Positions 42,864 to 55,050 of a stretch of DNA of 64,000 bases are shown piece by piece. Location of the stretch: the NCBI GenBank assembly GCA_958295665.1, contig OY282558.1, positions 328,201,106 through 328,265,105 on the forward strand, read 5' to 3'. This DNA comes from Tipula vernalis (Eukaryota; Arthropoda; Insecta; Diptera; Tipulidae). The notes under the pieces were generated by a model. It was given only the letters and a program-made list of their open reading frames with translations, did not search any database and was not told where the DNA came from. The position numbers and the translations under genes are program-made. The stretch's first letter is position 1; each line of letters begins with the position of its first letter.

Positions 42864-43301
42864 ATAGGTTTACTAAGCATCTAATATCTCCAGCGCTCCA
42901 TTTGAATTTATCTTAAATATATAAAAACAACAATTTGATTTAAGCTATAAATAAAACTAATCCAAATAATATAAAATTGTTGTACCTGTACAAATATTTT
43001 TCATTTTTTCGGTAAAAAATTTAAAATTTGTTTTAAAAAAAAAATTAAAATTTACAATTTGTTTTATCTGTTAAATGGCTTTGAAATATTTTTTTCTGTC
43101 ACAACCACAATATTGAAAAAGAATATTCTTTTTATTCTACCCATTGATGTAGATCACACAGAATGCATTCTGGACATTCCGAATGAAAAAAAGAATAGAC
43201 AAAAAAAAGAATAGAATACATAGAATGAATAAAAGAATGGTTAATGTCATTTTCAGAGCGTTCGGAATATACAGAATGAATAAAAGAAAACACTCATTAT
43301 A
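42864..43301. other. Right end of the composite Harbinger element
   Basis: No gene seen. ATTCTTTT and GAATAAAAGAAT-type repeats (43130-43300) are the subterminal repeats of the right end. Confidence 0.5.
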
Positions 43302-44060
43302 TATTGTTGTAAATGAAAGTAAAACTTTTGCTGCCGTTCTGGGATTTAGCGTTAAATAGTTTAAGCAAGGGAACTTTCCCTTCAGAATTCCAAAACTGTC
43401 TTCAACGAGATGACGAGTTTTTTTGTGTGCATTAATTATTAAACTTTTGGACCTTGGAATCTTCAGAATTTCGATTCGATTCAATTTTTTTCTATCGCCT
43501 AAAATAACTGCACCTTCAAAGAGTCTCCAACCACATCAAATCTGTAAATCCAAGGAATCAATATAAATAAGAACGGTATAATTTTCTTTTTAATTAGTCA
43601 CTTGTTAAATATTACTGTGTTACGCAAAACCCGAGAATCATGCACGCTTCCAGGCCAATTGGTGTTGACGGCATAAAATAAATTCCTCGGTCCGCAAGTC
43701 ATCAATATATTTAGTGAATGGTTTCCGTGTCTATTCACAAATATTGCTTCATTATTTGATGGTGCATCAATATTGATGATTGTGCCATCAATACAGCCAC
43801 AACATTTGGAAACCCGCCTTTATTAGAAAAATTAGGAGCAATGTACGTCACGTTTCCCAGCCAACACACAATATTTGGAAATAAATGTTTCACTATTGCA
43901 TCACAAATGCGATGTACTGTGGACCTGTGGTGTATAATGTACACTTTTGTAATGCCATGCATGGTACCCGCCCCATGATATTCACATCCATTACCAAGCC
44001 AATGAAGGCATAGTAAAATTTGTTGTACTGGGGTCAGCGCTTTGTTTTTTTGTGGTTTTG
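43302..44060 (-). pseudogene. Outer Harbinger transposase (HARBI1-like), main part
   Basis: PIF/Harbinger DDE transposase on the - strand: ALTPVQQILLCLHWLGNG (about 44030), GITKVYIIHHRSTVHRICDAIVKHL, FPNVV then, in a different frame, GCIDGTIINIDAP (first Asp) and WPGSVHDSRVLR (second Asp, about 43640-43610). After a gap with a small intron-like break comes HKKTRHLVEDSFGILKGKFPCL (third catalytic Glu, about 43430-43380). The frame slips by one base at about 43806. The C-terminus is at 35539-35671. Harbinger transposases cut and paste DNA at 3-bp targets with a Myb-like partner (known). Decayed but all three acidic residues remain recognisable. Confidence 0.8.
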
Positions 44061-44312
44061 TGTCTAATTAATTAAACATGAAAAAATATCAAAAAACTGA
44101 ACAATAAAAACCCAATAATTGTTTGATTTTGTATTATAATTCCAGTCTTAGGACTTATCACTTTGCATTTTTCAGTAACAGTTTGCACGATCGAAATTGT
44201 AAGTTAATTTCCGTTTATTGTAAAAAATCTTTAATATTCTAATAATTTATTGTTTATATAAATGTTATTTCGTAAAATTAAAAACTATAATTGATTTAAA
44301 TATTATTTCTTC
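44061..44312. other. AT-rich spacer
   Basis: Nothing recognised. One end of the outer Harbinger should lie here or shortly beyond. Confidence 0.35.
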
Positions 44313-44530
44313 AGCAGACTGCCGAAAAGAGGATTAATTATTAATTTTGTTTTCCGTTCGTGTTGCCTCTTCATATGGAAGAGACAGTGGTTCAATGGTT
44401 GCATGCGTATGTTCCCAAATTGAAATGTCAATATTGAGCGGTGTGAAACGTTGCATTGGTGGTTGGGTGAACTCAGACGCAAATGTATGTGGTGATGTAT
44501 TGCGGCGGATCACGCATGAGTGAGCTGCTA
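44313..44530 (+). repeat. Direct repeat copy 1 (about 215 bp)
   Basis: Contains GCAGACTGCCGAAA, GAGCGGTGTGAAACGTTGCA and GGTTGGGTGAACTC. A second copy is at 45786-46005. They are about 80% alike by eye. They do not start TG or end CA, so LTRs are unlikely. Confidence 0.7.
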
Positions 44531-45785
44531 CAGGGCTCCCCCGCAAGTGATTTTCCTCTCCCTGCGAAACATGGTTGGTTTCGGTTTGTCGGTGTGTTCT
44601 GGACCTGATATTTGATCGTCGACCTGTGATGGCGATCGTTTGATTGAAGTGATCTTATCTCGTAAGATACTAACTAAAATGATGTGCCGCGACAGAGGAA
44701 CGGGAGGAGAGTGTGGACGGTCGATGCTTGTATTAGCAGCGGTGAAGAAGCATATTCGTCGAGGTCCACACCTGATAGGATGGAAGCAAGATGCATCGAC
44801 CAAATATCGGTATGTAACTCTTACCTTCCTTCACTGAAGTGTGCTGTGCTGACAGAGCTGTATTTAAGATGTTTGGTAACACAAGGAAGTGAAGAATCGA
44901 CCAAGTTTCCATAGCACGACAAAGGTATGATATGCCAGACCGGAGTCAGCTTTGGGGCCTACCAAAAGGTGTTGGCAGAAGCCGCTTTGAGGCCAGTCCC
45001 GAAATCGACTGATGATAGTAAAAAAAATGATGTGGTGATCTGAATTGTTATTGCTGGGATAAAGGTGATGGCTGTGATGGTGTTGGCGCTGTCATCATGG
45101 TGGTCATGATAGTGATGATGATGATGATGATGATGCATGCTGGTGAGATGGCAGAAATGGTGGTGTTACTGGCGATAGTTACCGCCCCCCTTTCTGACTG
45201 CAATCACCAGTTGCTAAATAACGGTGGTGATGTGGATGTCGTTGTTTCCAATGTCAGCTGGTGTGATGACGGCGATTGTGGTAACAGCGGCGATGTTAGC
45301 ACTGTCCATGCTAACTGCGATAGTGGTGTTGATAGTGTTGCTGCTTATGTTTAGGTGCTCGCGGTGATGATGTATGGTTGGCGACGATGTTATTGTGCCA
45401 ACGAGTGTGATAATGGCGATGATAGATGCTGACACCATGTTGATGTAGATGGTGTGGTATATACACTTCCTGTATGTGGGCACGCAAGTTTGTCTGCATG
45501 ACACGTGTTTGTGGTGACTCCGTGTCTGATGTAATTATTTTACATACAAGTGAAAAAAACAAACACGAAAAAGAAATGAGCGTGGTACGAGGCCGATTTA
45601 TTTATTATGTTCCTTTTGCTGTTCCTTTTGCTTGTTTGCCTGATTGTTTCATTAAAAATGTTTAATTTTTAATTAAATTTATTTTTATTTAATTAAATAT
45701 TTTTATTATAAATTTTATTTAATTATTTTTTACAATTTTTAACATCGCGCGATTTTGACAGCATGTCGCCTTGTTAAAAATCGAG
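44531..45785. other. Segment between direct repeats, with cryptic GATG/GTGATGG simplicity
   Basis: 45040-45460 is dominated by GATG- and GTGATGG-like words, with a short (GATGAT)n run near 45112-45135. Frames here encode low-complexity peptides, so I call no gene. The remaining sequence is unrecognised. Confidence 0.5.
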
Positions 45786-46005
45786 AGCAGACTACCGAAA
45801 AAAGAATTAATTATTAATTTTGTTTTGTGTTCGTATTGTCTCTTCATATGTCATATGTAATGGTTTTATGCGTATGTTCGCAAATTTAAATGTCAACGTT
45901 GAGCGGTGTGAAACGTTGCATTGGTGGTTGGGTGAACTCCGACGCCAATGTATGTGGGTGATGCATTGTGGCGGAGCACGCATAAGTGAACCGCTACAAA
46001 GGTGT
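45786..46005 (+). repeat. Direct repeat copy 2 (about 215 bp)
   Basis: Matches 44313-44530 in the same orientation: GCAGACTACCGAAA, GAGCGGTGTGAAACGTTGCA, GGTTGGGTGAACTC. The segment between the copies is about 1.25 kb. Confidence 0.7.
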
Positions 46006-46451
46006 CCTAACCGTAGAAAAATATTTCTTCGAAAAATCGACATTACTTCGAAAACAGATCAACAAATTTATATCACTCCTTTTTGTTAAAATGACCCCCA
46101 CGCAATGTTTCAATCGACTTCAAATTATGTGAGTAGATAATGGATACAGATAGATAATGAATTGTGAAATTTGTTTTTGAGAAAATCTGTTTGGCAGTTT
46201 TGTCTTCAACTGCAACCCCCCTCTATTCTAGACTTGAATCGACCTAAAAGTTAACACAAAGTGCTTATTACTAAAATCTATCTTTGTACAAAATTTCGAC
46301 CAAAACTATCAACATTTGTGAGAATGGGAAGGACGGAAGGGCAGAAGGATGCAATGACAGAAGGACGACACGACATTTTTCTAATCGATGTTTTGAAGCC
46401 TTAGGCAAAATTTCAATTTATTTAGCTGACATTGCTGCGCTTGGGTTGAAC
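46006..46451. other. Noncoding stretch
   Basis: Nothing recognised. Contains a purine-rich GGAAGGACGGAAGGGCAGAAGG run near 46327. Confidence 0.4.
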
Positions 46452-46691
46452 AATATCGTCGTGTCCAAATAAGAGTATTACATCTACAAATCGATATTTT
46501 TTTTGAAGAGGCTTTAAAGTTGTTATTGCTAATTTCGGCTTAATTTTTTTTAGATAAAGTTCTTTCCAGAAAGTGTGGCAAGAATTTTATTTAAAAAGAA
46601 TTAAGCCAAATTTAACATTAAAAACTTGATACGCCCTTCCAAAAAATTAATGATTTGCAGATGTAATACTCTTATTTGGACACGACGATAT
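46452..46691. mobile_element. Palindromic MITE-like element (240 bp)
   Basis: ATATCGTCGTGTCCAAATAA at 46452 is the reverse complement of the end at 46691 (TTATTTGGACACGACGATAT). The perfect part is about 40 bp. Weaker pairing continues inwards, so most of the element can fold back. No clear target duplication. Confidence 0.7.
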
Positions 46692-47154
46692 GAACTTTAA
46701 AATAATAAAATCTCGGAATCTACCATTTACGGTAAATGTAATGCCACATATAGGGCCGGTGGAGTTGTTGTTTATCTGTGTGATTTAACATACCTACGTT
46801 CTATGTTAAATGTACCAATAAAAATTTTGTAATGATTCTGATATTCTTTGAATTTTAAATTTAGTTTCGTTGCGGATATTTATGATCTGCATGTTACTGA
46901 TCGCCGTATGACATCGATGAGTTTTGTATCATCGAACATTTCTACCAATAATCATTTATTACCAAAATTGAAACATTATGTCTCCTCTATAAATTGTGCA
47001 AATTTATTTGTTGAGCTGAATGATTAATGCTGGCTCAATGTCTATTCCGAAACAAATCTATCTAGAGCGTATGATTATATTTTATTGCGCGATTATAATA
47101 ATGTATTGATGATAATACTTCAAGGCACGTAGTAAAAGCTAACACTGAAAAAAA

Positions 47155-47600
47155 TATTCCATTCATTTTGATAATAAATGTTCGTTTAAATCTTAATAAA
47201 TAATAACACTTTCATTATTATAGTGACAAATAATGTTAACATGCATAATAATATTTTTGGATTAAACGAAATATTATTAAAATGATAAATAATGTATTGT
47301 TGAGCTACGTAAATTTTAAAAACATTTTCGAAATGAAATTGTTTTATCAAATGTATAATATAATTTAAAATAAAATTATCAAAATGACAAATTTTTTTCT
47401 CCTTGAAAAATTAACCAAAAATTTAAAATTTTAAAATTTATCATAAATTTGATAATATTATTGTTATAATAATTGTTTTAAAAGTATGTCTTTTTATTGA
47501 TATGATAATATTTAGTCGATATAATAAAATGTAAGGTATTTCATTCCAATTATAAACATAATAAATTATTGATGTTGTCGTGGTCCAAAGGGTTTTTTTC

Positions 47601-47676
<76 letters not shown>

Positions 47677-48080
47677 ACCAAATTGTTGGTCATTGACAAC
47701 CTCATATAGAAATGTTTTTGGTTAAATATCATGAATTATTGGACTAAACTGTAACCATCGTGTGTTCAAAAAAAATCTGAGGTACCACAATTCGGTTTGT
47801 TTATATCGTAAAGTGAGATTTTCTGTTCTGTTTATATGTATTAGGTAACAGTATAGGTATAATCTTCGATTCATTTTGAAAATAAATGTTCATTAAATCT
47901 TGATAATAATTTCATTATTAAAGTGACAAATAATTTTAACATGCATAATTTTTATATTAAACTAAATATTATTAAATTGATAAACAACTATTGTTGAACT
48001 GTGTAAGTTTTGCAAATTCGAAGCGAACAAAAATTTTATTTGAATTTAAAATAAAATTATCATAATAAAAATGTTTCTTA
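47155..48080 (+). repeat. Pair of AT-rich direct repeats (about 220 bp each)
   Basis: 47155-47395 and 47868-48080 share TTCATTTTGATAATAAATGTTC-type starts, GTGACAAATAAT, TTAACATGCATAAT and ending blocks TTTAAAATAAAATTATCA. They are separated by a noncoding stretch with a TA tract (47604-47672). Copies are diverged. The unit could be an element or an AT satellite. Confidence 0.55.
47604..47672. repeat. (TA)n microsatellite
   Basis: About 34 TA units in a row. Confidence 0.9.
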
Positions 48081-48880
48081 TTATTAATTTGATAATATTA
48101 TATCCGTTCTTGAGCGCCACCCTTATGGCTAAACTGTTCCACCCTCATTTAGGAAGAATAAATAGTAAACAGTACTCTACATTCGACGACGTGCACATAC
48201 TTAAGCCTGAATTCCACTGTGAATAATTGACTGAACTGACCAAGTCGAAAGAAGACAAAAAAAAAATCCATTGGAGTGACAAAGATAAAGCATGTTTTTT
48301 TTATTTTTTTTATAGCACAAATATCTTGATAGATTTTGACAGCGACAGCAAAAAAATAAAAATTAAAAAAATAAATTTTTGGTTATCACTTGGAGTTTTA
48401 ATTTGGCTTTTTCACCACCAATAAAATATTTAAAAAAAAAACGATTACTTTATTAAATTGACAATAATAGTATTTAACGATATTATCACAATTGATCCAA
48501 ATTTATCACAATTTAACTGTACACAAACTTTATATTTTTTTATTATCACAGCTATTTTAGAAGCAACCACCAAAAAAAATTATGACACTTACCATAAAAA
48601 TAACAAACTTTTAATTAACTTAGTGTGCGGAAAAAAAGTTGCGTTCGTACACAAAATTTGTGTGCGTATATTAGTTGGATAACCATAAAATGACCTCGAT
48701 TTTGTTAATTTTTGACCATAATTATGGCGATCCACTAATCCAAACACACATTTGATGTAAGTAAAATCTTGACTGACTTCGTTTTTTGTTTCTTTCACAC
48801 AACCACCAGTTTTATATTTTTATCTTCCTTTATTTTGACTGACAAACTTTTATTCGCAATGGAATTCAAGCTTAAATCAC
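48081..48880. other. Noncoding AT-rich stretch
   Basis: No gene seen. Holds T/A-rich runs only. Confidence 0.4.
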
Positions 48881-49047
48881 TAATAAGTTGATTTTTCGGC
48901 ATTTTTTATTGACAAATATATTAATTGTTCATGGCAATCCCAATATTGTCGATTTGGTAAATCGAAAAAAATATTGGGATTGCCATGAACAATTAATATA
49001 TTTGTCTATAAAAAAAAAAAAAAAAATGCCGAAAAATCAACTTATTA
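48881..49047. mobile_element. Near-perfect 167-bp palindrome (mariner-type MITE or hairpin source)
   Basis: TAATAAGTTGATTTTTCGGC at 48881 is mirrored by GCCGAAAAATCAACTTATTA ending at 49047, and the long middle arms (GTTCATGGCAATCCCAATATT) pair as well. The central loop is only about 20 nt. The outer TA on each side fits a TA target duplication, as for mariner-type elements. A transcript would form a long hairpin. Confidence 0.75.
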
Positions 49048-49763
49048 CAGACAGACAAATTAAATTCTTAACAAATACTTAATCACAAATCATGTAGGTC
49101 AATAACCTACATAAGTAAATGAGGCAACACCGATAAGAAAATCGAGTGATAAATAAAAATTAAAAATCACGAAATATAATAGCACAAAAAAGTTACTATA
49201 ATGCACCATCGAGGAAACAATGACCATGATTTTTCCTTGGAAACAAAAAATTACAGGAAAATTATTTTACGTTTCTTACAAAAAAAAGCAAATTTTAAGT
49301 TTTTCTTCTCTTGAAATTAATTATTATCGAGAAGGATCCTTGTAAGAATGTGTGATACTGTTCCATCATGGTGTATGTATATGCAATGCCTATTTGTATA
49401 GTTAATTCGTCAATATGTATTAATATCTGAAAAATCCTAATAAAACATTCTCAATATAATGATATTTTGTAAAAAAAATCAGCTCTCAATCATTATCGTT
49501 GAAAAATTATACAACGAAGTAAATTATAAATTGCCGTTGAAATAAAGCGTTGATATAAATTCAAGAGGAAGAGACAAAGTATATATTTTCGTGACATTAA
49601 AATAGAAAATCATTTGGTTCCATCCACGTTTATTTTTTTAACAATATTTTGTTTTATTGTTGGTAACATTAAAAATAAAAGCAAAATAATAAATTGCTTT
49701 GTGTTGTACCTATTCCTTTCTAGTAACTTTGATTTAATGCCTTTTCTCTCTCGAAATTAAGTA
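49048..49763. other. Noncoding AT-rich stretch
   Basis: No gene seen. Confidence 0.4.
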
Positions 49764-49811
49764 TTAACACTAGAACTACCGAATGGTCAAAATGACCGGT
49801 TCTAGTGTTAA
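49764..49811. mobile_element. Minimal palindromic element flanked by TTAA (piggyBac-like ends)
   Basis: TTAA at 49764-49767 and 49808-49811 flank CACTAGAAC and its inverse. Inside is the short palindrome GGTCAAAATGACC (49785-49797). TTAA is the target of piggyBac elements, whose ends often carry such a short inner palindrome. It is too small to be mobile alone; it may be two ends brought together by internal deletion. Confidence 0.5.
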
Positions 49812-50788
49812 TATCAAGAAGGATGGTAAGGTATGTTATATTTATTCTATTTTAGAAGGGAAATGTGGCATAAAATAAGAGTAGGCCGCATTTTTTTAGG
49901 AGCCATATCGTCGCTATCATCGCGATTTATCGAATGTGAAAAAAATAATTTTTAGAACTGGGTAAAATACAGCGGCAAATCGTGGAGTTTCTGGCTTTAA
50001 TAACATAGATGATGGTTCTGGCAAAGTTTGGAATAATATGCGCGTTTTTCTTAATGTTACTTAGTTAAATTATCGAATATTTTTTGCCGTCCTGAAAAGG
50101 AAATTTTCACATTCGATAGTTTGCTGTGGTAACGATGATATGTTCGAATGAGATAATATTTTACTAGATATGTATGTGTATCTTGTTGTTAATTTTTTTC
50201 GCCTATAATTTACCGTTAATTAAATATTGAAAAACAAGTTAAAACAGTGTTTACACTTAAAATTTCATTTTTTCAATTTGAATTTTTGCCTGTTTCTTCA
50301 AAAATCTATAGTATTTTTGTTCGATAATTGATTTAACACTAAAATATGAGTAAACCTTTAAAGACACTACTATCGCATTTTTTTACGAGAACGGAATGTA
50401 GTTTTGTTTTAACTTGCCCAAGCCAAAATAAAAAAGGTTAGGCATTCTTGTAGAATATTCATATTGTTATTGAATTGAATTTTAAGTTTTTATCCTGCGG
50501 TAAAACAAAATAGTCATAAAATTATATTAAATTATTGTATGTATATTATTCTGGAAAAACCCAATTATTATAATAATTATTGATGCACCTGATAATAACT
50601 ATTGCAAATGATAATAATTATTATAAATGATAAATATTTATCATCAAACGGATCTAAAATAACGGTACTTTTTACGTGACTATCTATTTTATTTATTCTT
50701 TTTCCTTTGTAACTCTTGTTGATCGGACGTGTAGTTTTGGCTATCGTGTCGTTTTTTTTGCTAATTTTTTTTGAATAACAATAGTAAT
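49812..50788. other. Noncoding stretch upstream of the SAM-like gene
   Basis: No gene seen. It includes the probable promoter region of the next gene. Short inverted AT words occur near 50560-50650. Confidence 0.4.
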
Positions 50789-53700
50789 ATGAGTGATTTG
50801 TTGAAACTATTGATTCACAATGTAAAAATAAATAAAAGTGTAGTTTATGATTATAAAACTGTTGAAAAGTTTGTAGGTGAGTGGTTTAAAAATAATAATT
50901 AAAATGTTTAGTGTGGTTATGTTGGAAAATAAAGTGTTGCATTTGTTTTCTGCAAAAAATATGCCCTAACCTCTTTTAAAAAATTTGCGAATTCTTAACC
51001 TAGTTAAAGAGTTTTATTTTGTGCTTTGTGAAAAGTAACGTAAACACTTTGTGAAAAGTATTATATAGTTTCCATTAGAAATCATGATTTGATGGATTAA
51101 TCTTTTGCGCGTCTCCGAGAAAAAAAATTTCAATCGGTTTGTAATTTTTCGTATAATAAATACTTTATCAAAATGATAAACTTTGATGCTTTTATACGTG
51201 TAGCTCCTTTTTAGACAAATACGAGGCTTTTAAGGTTAAGTACAATTTCGCACGATTTTTTAAAAATCCATTTATTATATTATTATATAATTATTATACA
51301 TAATAAGTTTTTATTAATTTCTTTTAGAAAATTCAATTGATCAATAAGCGCTTTGTGAAATTAGTTATCCGTATTTAAATTATTTTTCCTCAAAGTATGT
51401 ATAATATTCCAGTCGGTATTCTAATGACGACGATTTTCAAATTAACAAAATATTAATTCCTTCACCAATAAGTTATCATGAAATGCAGCCAGTAAACAAA
51501 AATTCAATAATACACGATTCTTCGACAAAATATGAAGCTAGCCCTGAAATAACTGAAGAAGCCGCAAATCAAGTTTTACAACTTCTAGAAAACTGGGGAT
51601 TTAGGTTTTTACATCAACTATTTTTAGGTAAAATATATTTTCTTCTTATTAAAATTGTTCATCTTATTAACTTTTTTTTATTTATCTAACTTTCTCTTTT
51701 TAGCTGAACGGATAGATATCGAGGCTCCTAAAATATTAACTACAGAACATTTATTAAAATTTGTGTTCCCATGGTAAAATGCAATTGGGAATAGCAATTA
51801 GATTTGAACCACACTTGAAAATCTTATCTTGGCAGATAAGGCAATGTTCAACCATTTCTTCTGAATCTACAATGACTGGTGATGAAGTTTCAAGAAAAGA
51901 TGTTTCCTTGCCCTTGATTTTGCGGGATTCTCCTAAGGGCCCTTTGATTTTGAAATATTATAATACTCATGATAAATTAATTGATCCATGCAGGACATCT
52001 ATATTAGATATTATAAACAATTTTTTAATTCAAAATGAAATAAAAATGTCAAGCGACTTAGCGAATAACATTTCCCAGCAATTCATTCATGCATTTCCCA
52101 AAGAAGACTTAGTAAGTTGAATAAAATATTAAATATGGATAAATAAATAAAGTTTAATTTTATGTAATTGTATTGCAGAACATGTATTACATTAAGCAAC
52201 TTGGAAAACCAACAATCTCTAAAGTGTCAGCCAAATATTACAACGCCCGAAGAAAACTTAAAAGTTGTGGAATTTTGGTAAAGCAACTTTATGAGTCGCA
52301 TTCCTCGAAAGAAAAGAAGGTAAGAAACGAATAAGTTTATGTTTAGGTGATTTTTCAAAAATTGTATTTATACGTATGTCCTTAACTCGTACCTAATCCA
52401 AAACCATTTTCTTCAATATTAGAACCAAGTTAATCATCAAGAAAGTTAAGGAGAAATAATAAATGATAACTGCAGTTTCGCTGAATTGGAACTTCATTGG
52501 GTTGCCACCAAAATTTATAGGGCCTCGGATGTTGCCAGCATTGAAGCCAATTGTAATGAAGTAATAAAGAAATGGCCTCATAATAAAAAGCCCTTAGGAT
52601 ATAAATTGGTAAGATTTTTCCTACCCGGTTTTGAATTATAAATAATATGATTTTGTTATTGCTAATGAAATACATTTTTAACATTTTAGATAGATATCGA
52701 TTTTAAAAATCTGTATCCAAATGCCGGAGATTTTTCGGATTGTTTTGACGCATTTAGTCATAAAATTTTACCGATTTTGCCCAACAAAATAAAAGATAGC
52801 TACAACAAAAAGATATGTATTGGAAAACATTACAAAAAATAGTTGCACATCTGAAAGTAAGGTCGACTTTATTATTTAAAATAATATTAAATTAATAAAT
52901 AATTTAACGCTGTATTGCTTTAGTAAATTTAGAAAATACAACAACAATTGCGTTGGGTAAATCTAGAAATAATTTAGCTAAATTATTGTTAGATGTTTAC
53001 AATGCAATAGTTGTTATAATTTCTTTGAAATCTTTTTTGGATTTACCAAAATAATACAGCAAATTTGGGCATTTTACCCAAGTAGATTTGGGCATTTTAC
53101 CCAATATATAAGTACTACCCCTACCTGTACTCTAAAAGGATAATGGAAGAATACCTCAAAAATTATCGGTAACGTACATACTCGTAATACAATTATTTGA
53201 AGCACATTTGCCCGATAAAAAAATGCTAAGTAATTAATACGAGCCATTGAAAGTACGAGTTCATGAAAGGCTGTTTTATTTGATTTTGTCTTTCAAAGGC
53301 GTTTGTTATTGAACTTTTTTGGCGCAATAACGAAAACAAAATTACACGGCATTTTGGTTTTTTACGTGTATTGCGTTTAATAATATAACTTCCAATACTA
53401 GATTGGGAAATATTTCCATTTACGTTTCCATTATTGGAGCCTTTCAATAAATAAAAACATCCTACAAATTCCAAGAAAAAATTCTTATATAGAATATTAT
53501 TCAGAATATTTTCTTGCACAGAAAATAACCTAATTTTTCTGGGGAATTTTTTCATAATTCCTGGGGTTTTCTATGCATTGAGGTCTAATTGCTCAACGCC
53601 ATACTGAATTAACTAAGTCAGTTAATTAATTTTATTTTTATGTATTTCAGACGCTAAATAAATAGGAATATTATACCTGCTTCACAACTTAATATCGATA

Positions 53701-54101
53701 GTTACAAAAGAGGCATGTTCATCAACTTCTAGCAAACAGTTCGTAGAGTTTTCGATCAAAGACTCATAAAATTCTCTTTATGTATTCGGGGAGACCGCGG
53801 CTGAGGTTGAAGAAATCATCAATAAAAAACTTCAACAGAACCTGCCTGTGCAACCCTTTATTATAGTAATAGGAATTATACAGGAACCTAAAGAATTGAT
53901 CGTATATTTTGATGAAATAAAGTACAAATTGTCATCATTACATAAGTCAATTGACTGCTGTTTTAAAATATCCAATTTTTTTAATCTGCAATATCCAAAC
54001 CAGTCTATATTATATTGGAATTTTCTGCAACATACATAATCACAACTTTTGACAAATATCATCCATCTGTCAGTGCATTAGTAAAAAAACTAAATGAATA
54101 A
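50789..54101 (+). pseudogene. Multi-exon gene of an unnamed animal family with a SAM-like N-terminus
   Basis: Possible exons: ATG 50789-50876 (MSDLLKLLIHNVKIN..); 51413-51627; 51704-52111; 52179-52319; 52423-52608; 52690-52857; last exon about 53803-54101. Most have GT..AG borders. The middle (about 51580-51830) resembles a SAM-like domain (LLENWGF..F..ERIDIEAPKILTTEHL). Then DSPKGPLILKYYNTHDKL, a long helical part, KQLGKPTISKVSAKYYNARRKLKSCGI, WPHNKKPLGYKLIDIDFKNLYP, and QPFIIVIGIIQEPKELIVYFDE..SIDCCFKISNFFNLQYPNQ in the last exon. I recall a multi-copy family of unknown function with this layout. Frame lesions at about 51770, 52447 and 54035. The exon 1 to 2 phase does not fit. Confidence 0.55.
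52858..53802. other. Interruption or unresolved exons within the SAM-like gene
   Basis: The stretch should hold the middle exons of the gene, but I can only see fragments. A 19-bp word TTTGGGCATTTTACCCA is repeated in tandem (53062-53103). A - strand frame at 53226-53555 is unrecognised. Confidence 0.35.
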
Positions 54102-54702
54102 AAAATCTGATATTATAGTTATTATTATTACTGTCGATATTATTTCCTAAATATTTAGAATTTATTTAGTTGTAGTTTTGTTTATTTAATGGTAAAATTC
54201 ATTTATATTTTTTTTTAAATTTTTTGTATATAAAATGTTCGTAGTCCTAATATAGTATTAATTTTTATTTTAAAAAATTTAAACATTAAACATTATTGTT
54301 ATAATCTTGTAATCTATAAACTGGAATAAATCCTGGAAATATTATCTTTGCAATATATTTATTTATAATTAATATGAATATTAAAAATTTAGATATTTTT
54401 ATTAGTTTTTAATTTTAAAAAAAATTTTAATTAATTTAAATAATAATTACAACTTCAATTCATTTTAATATGAAAAGAGAAATATTAAAATTAATACCGT
54501 ATAAACAAAAATGAAATCAAATATTTGCACTATTCAAATCTAAAAACTAAGTTTCTGTAAATGTATAAATGTATATAAAACAAATTGAATTTCAATTAAA
54601 AATCGCTAAAAACTAAAAATTTAACTGTTTCATTTTCTTTTCATCTGAAGTTCGGAAAATTATCGAAGGCCATAGGAAATTATATAATGTGTATTATTAT
54701 AA
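54102..54702. other. AT-rich noncoding stretch
   Basis: No gene seen. Confidence 0.5.

Positions 54703-55050
<348 letters not shown>

Larger units (their letters stand above)
35669..43306. mobile_element. 7.6-kb composite Harbinger insertion with 23-bp inverted ends
   Basis: Ends: GAGTGTTTTCTTTTATTCAT at 35672, and the reverse complement ending at about 43303, followed and preceded by ATT (3-bp target duplication as expected for Harbinger, though not the usual TWA). Subterminal ATTCTTTT-type repeats occur at both ends. Inside are the inner Harbinger transposase (+), its Myb-like partner (-), the RNase H-like gene (+) and a GC-rich island. It interrupts the outer Harbinger gene. Confidence 0.6.

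Noticed and set aside
45097..45354. Met-rich open frame in the GATG region
   Set aside because: The frame follows from GATG-type repeats; the opposite strand is open for the same reason.
44313..46005. Direct repeats read as LTRs of a small retrotransposon
   Set aside because: They do not begin with TG or end with CA, and no primer-binding site or polypurine tract is visible.
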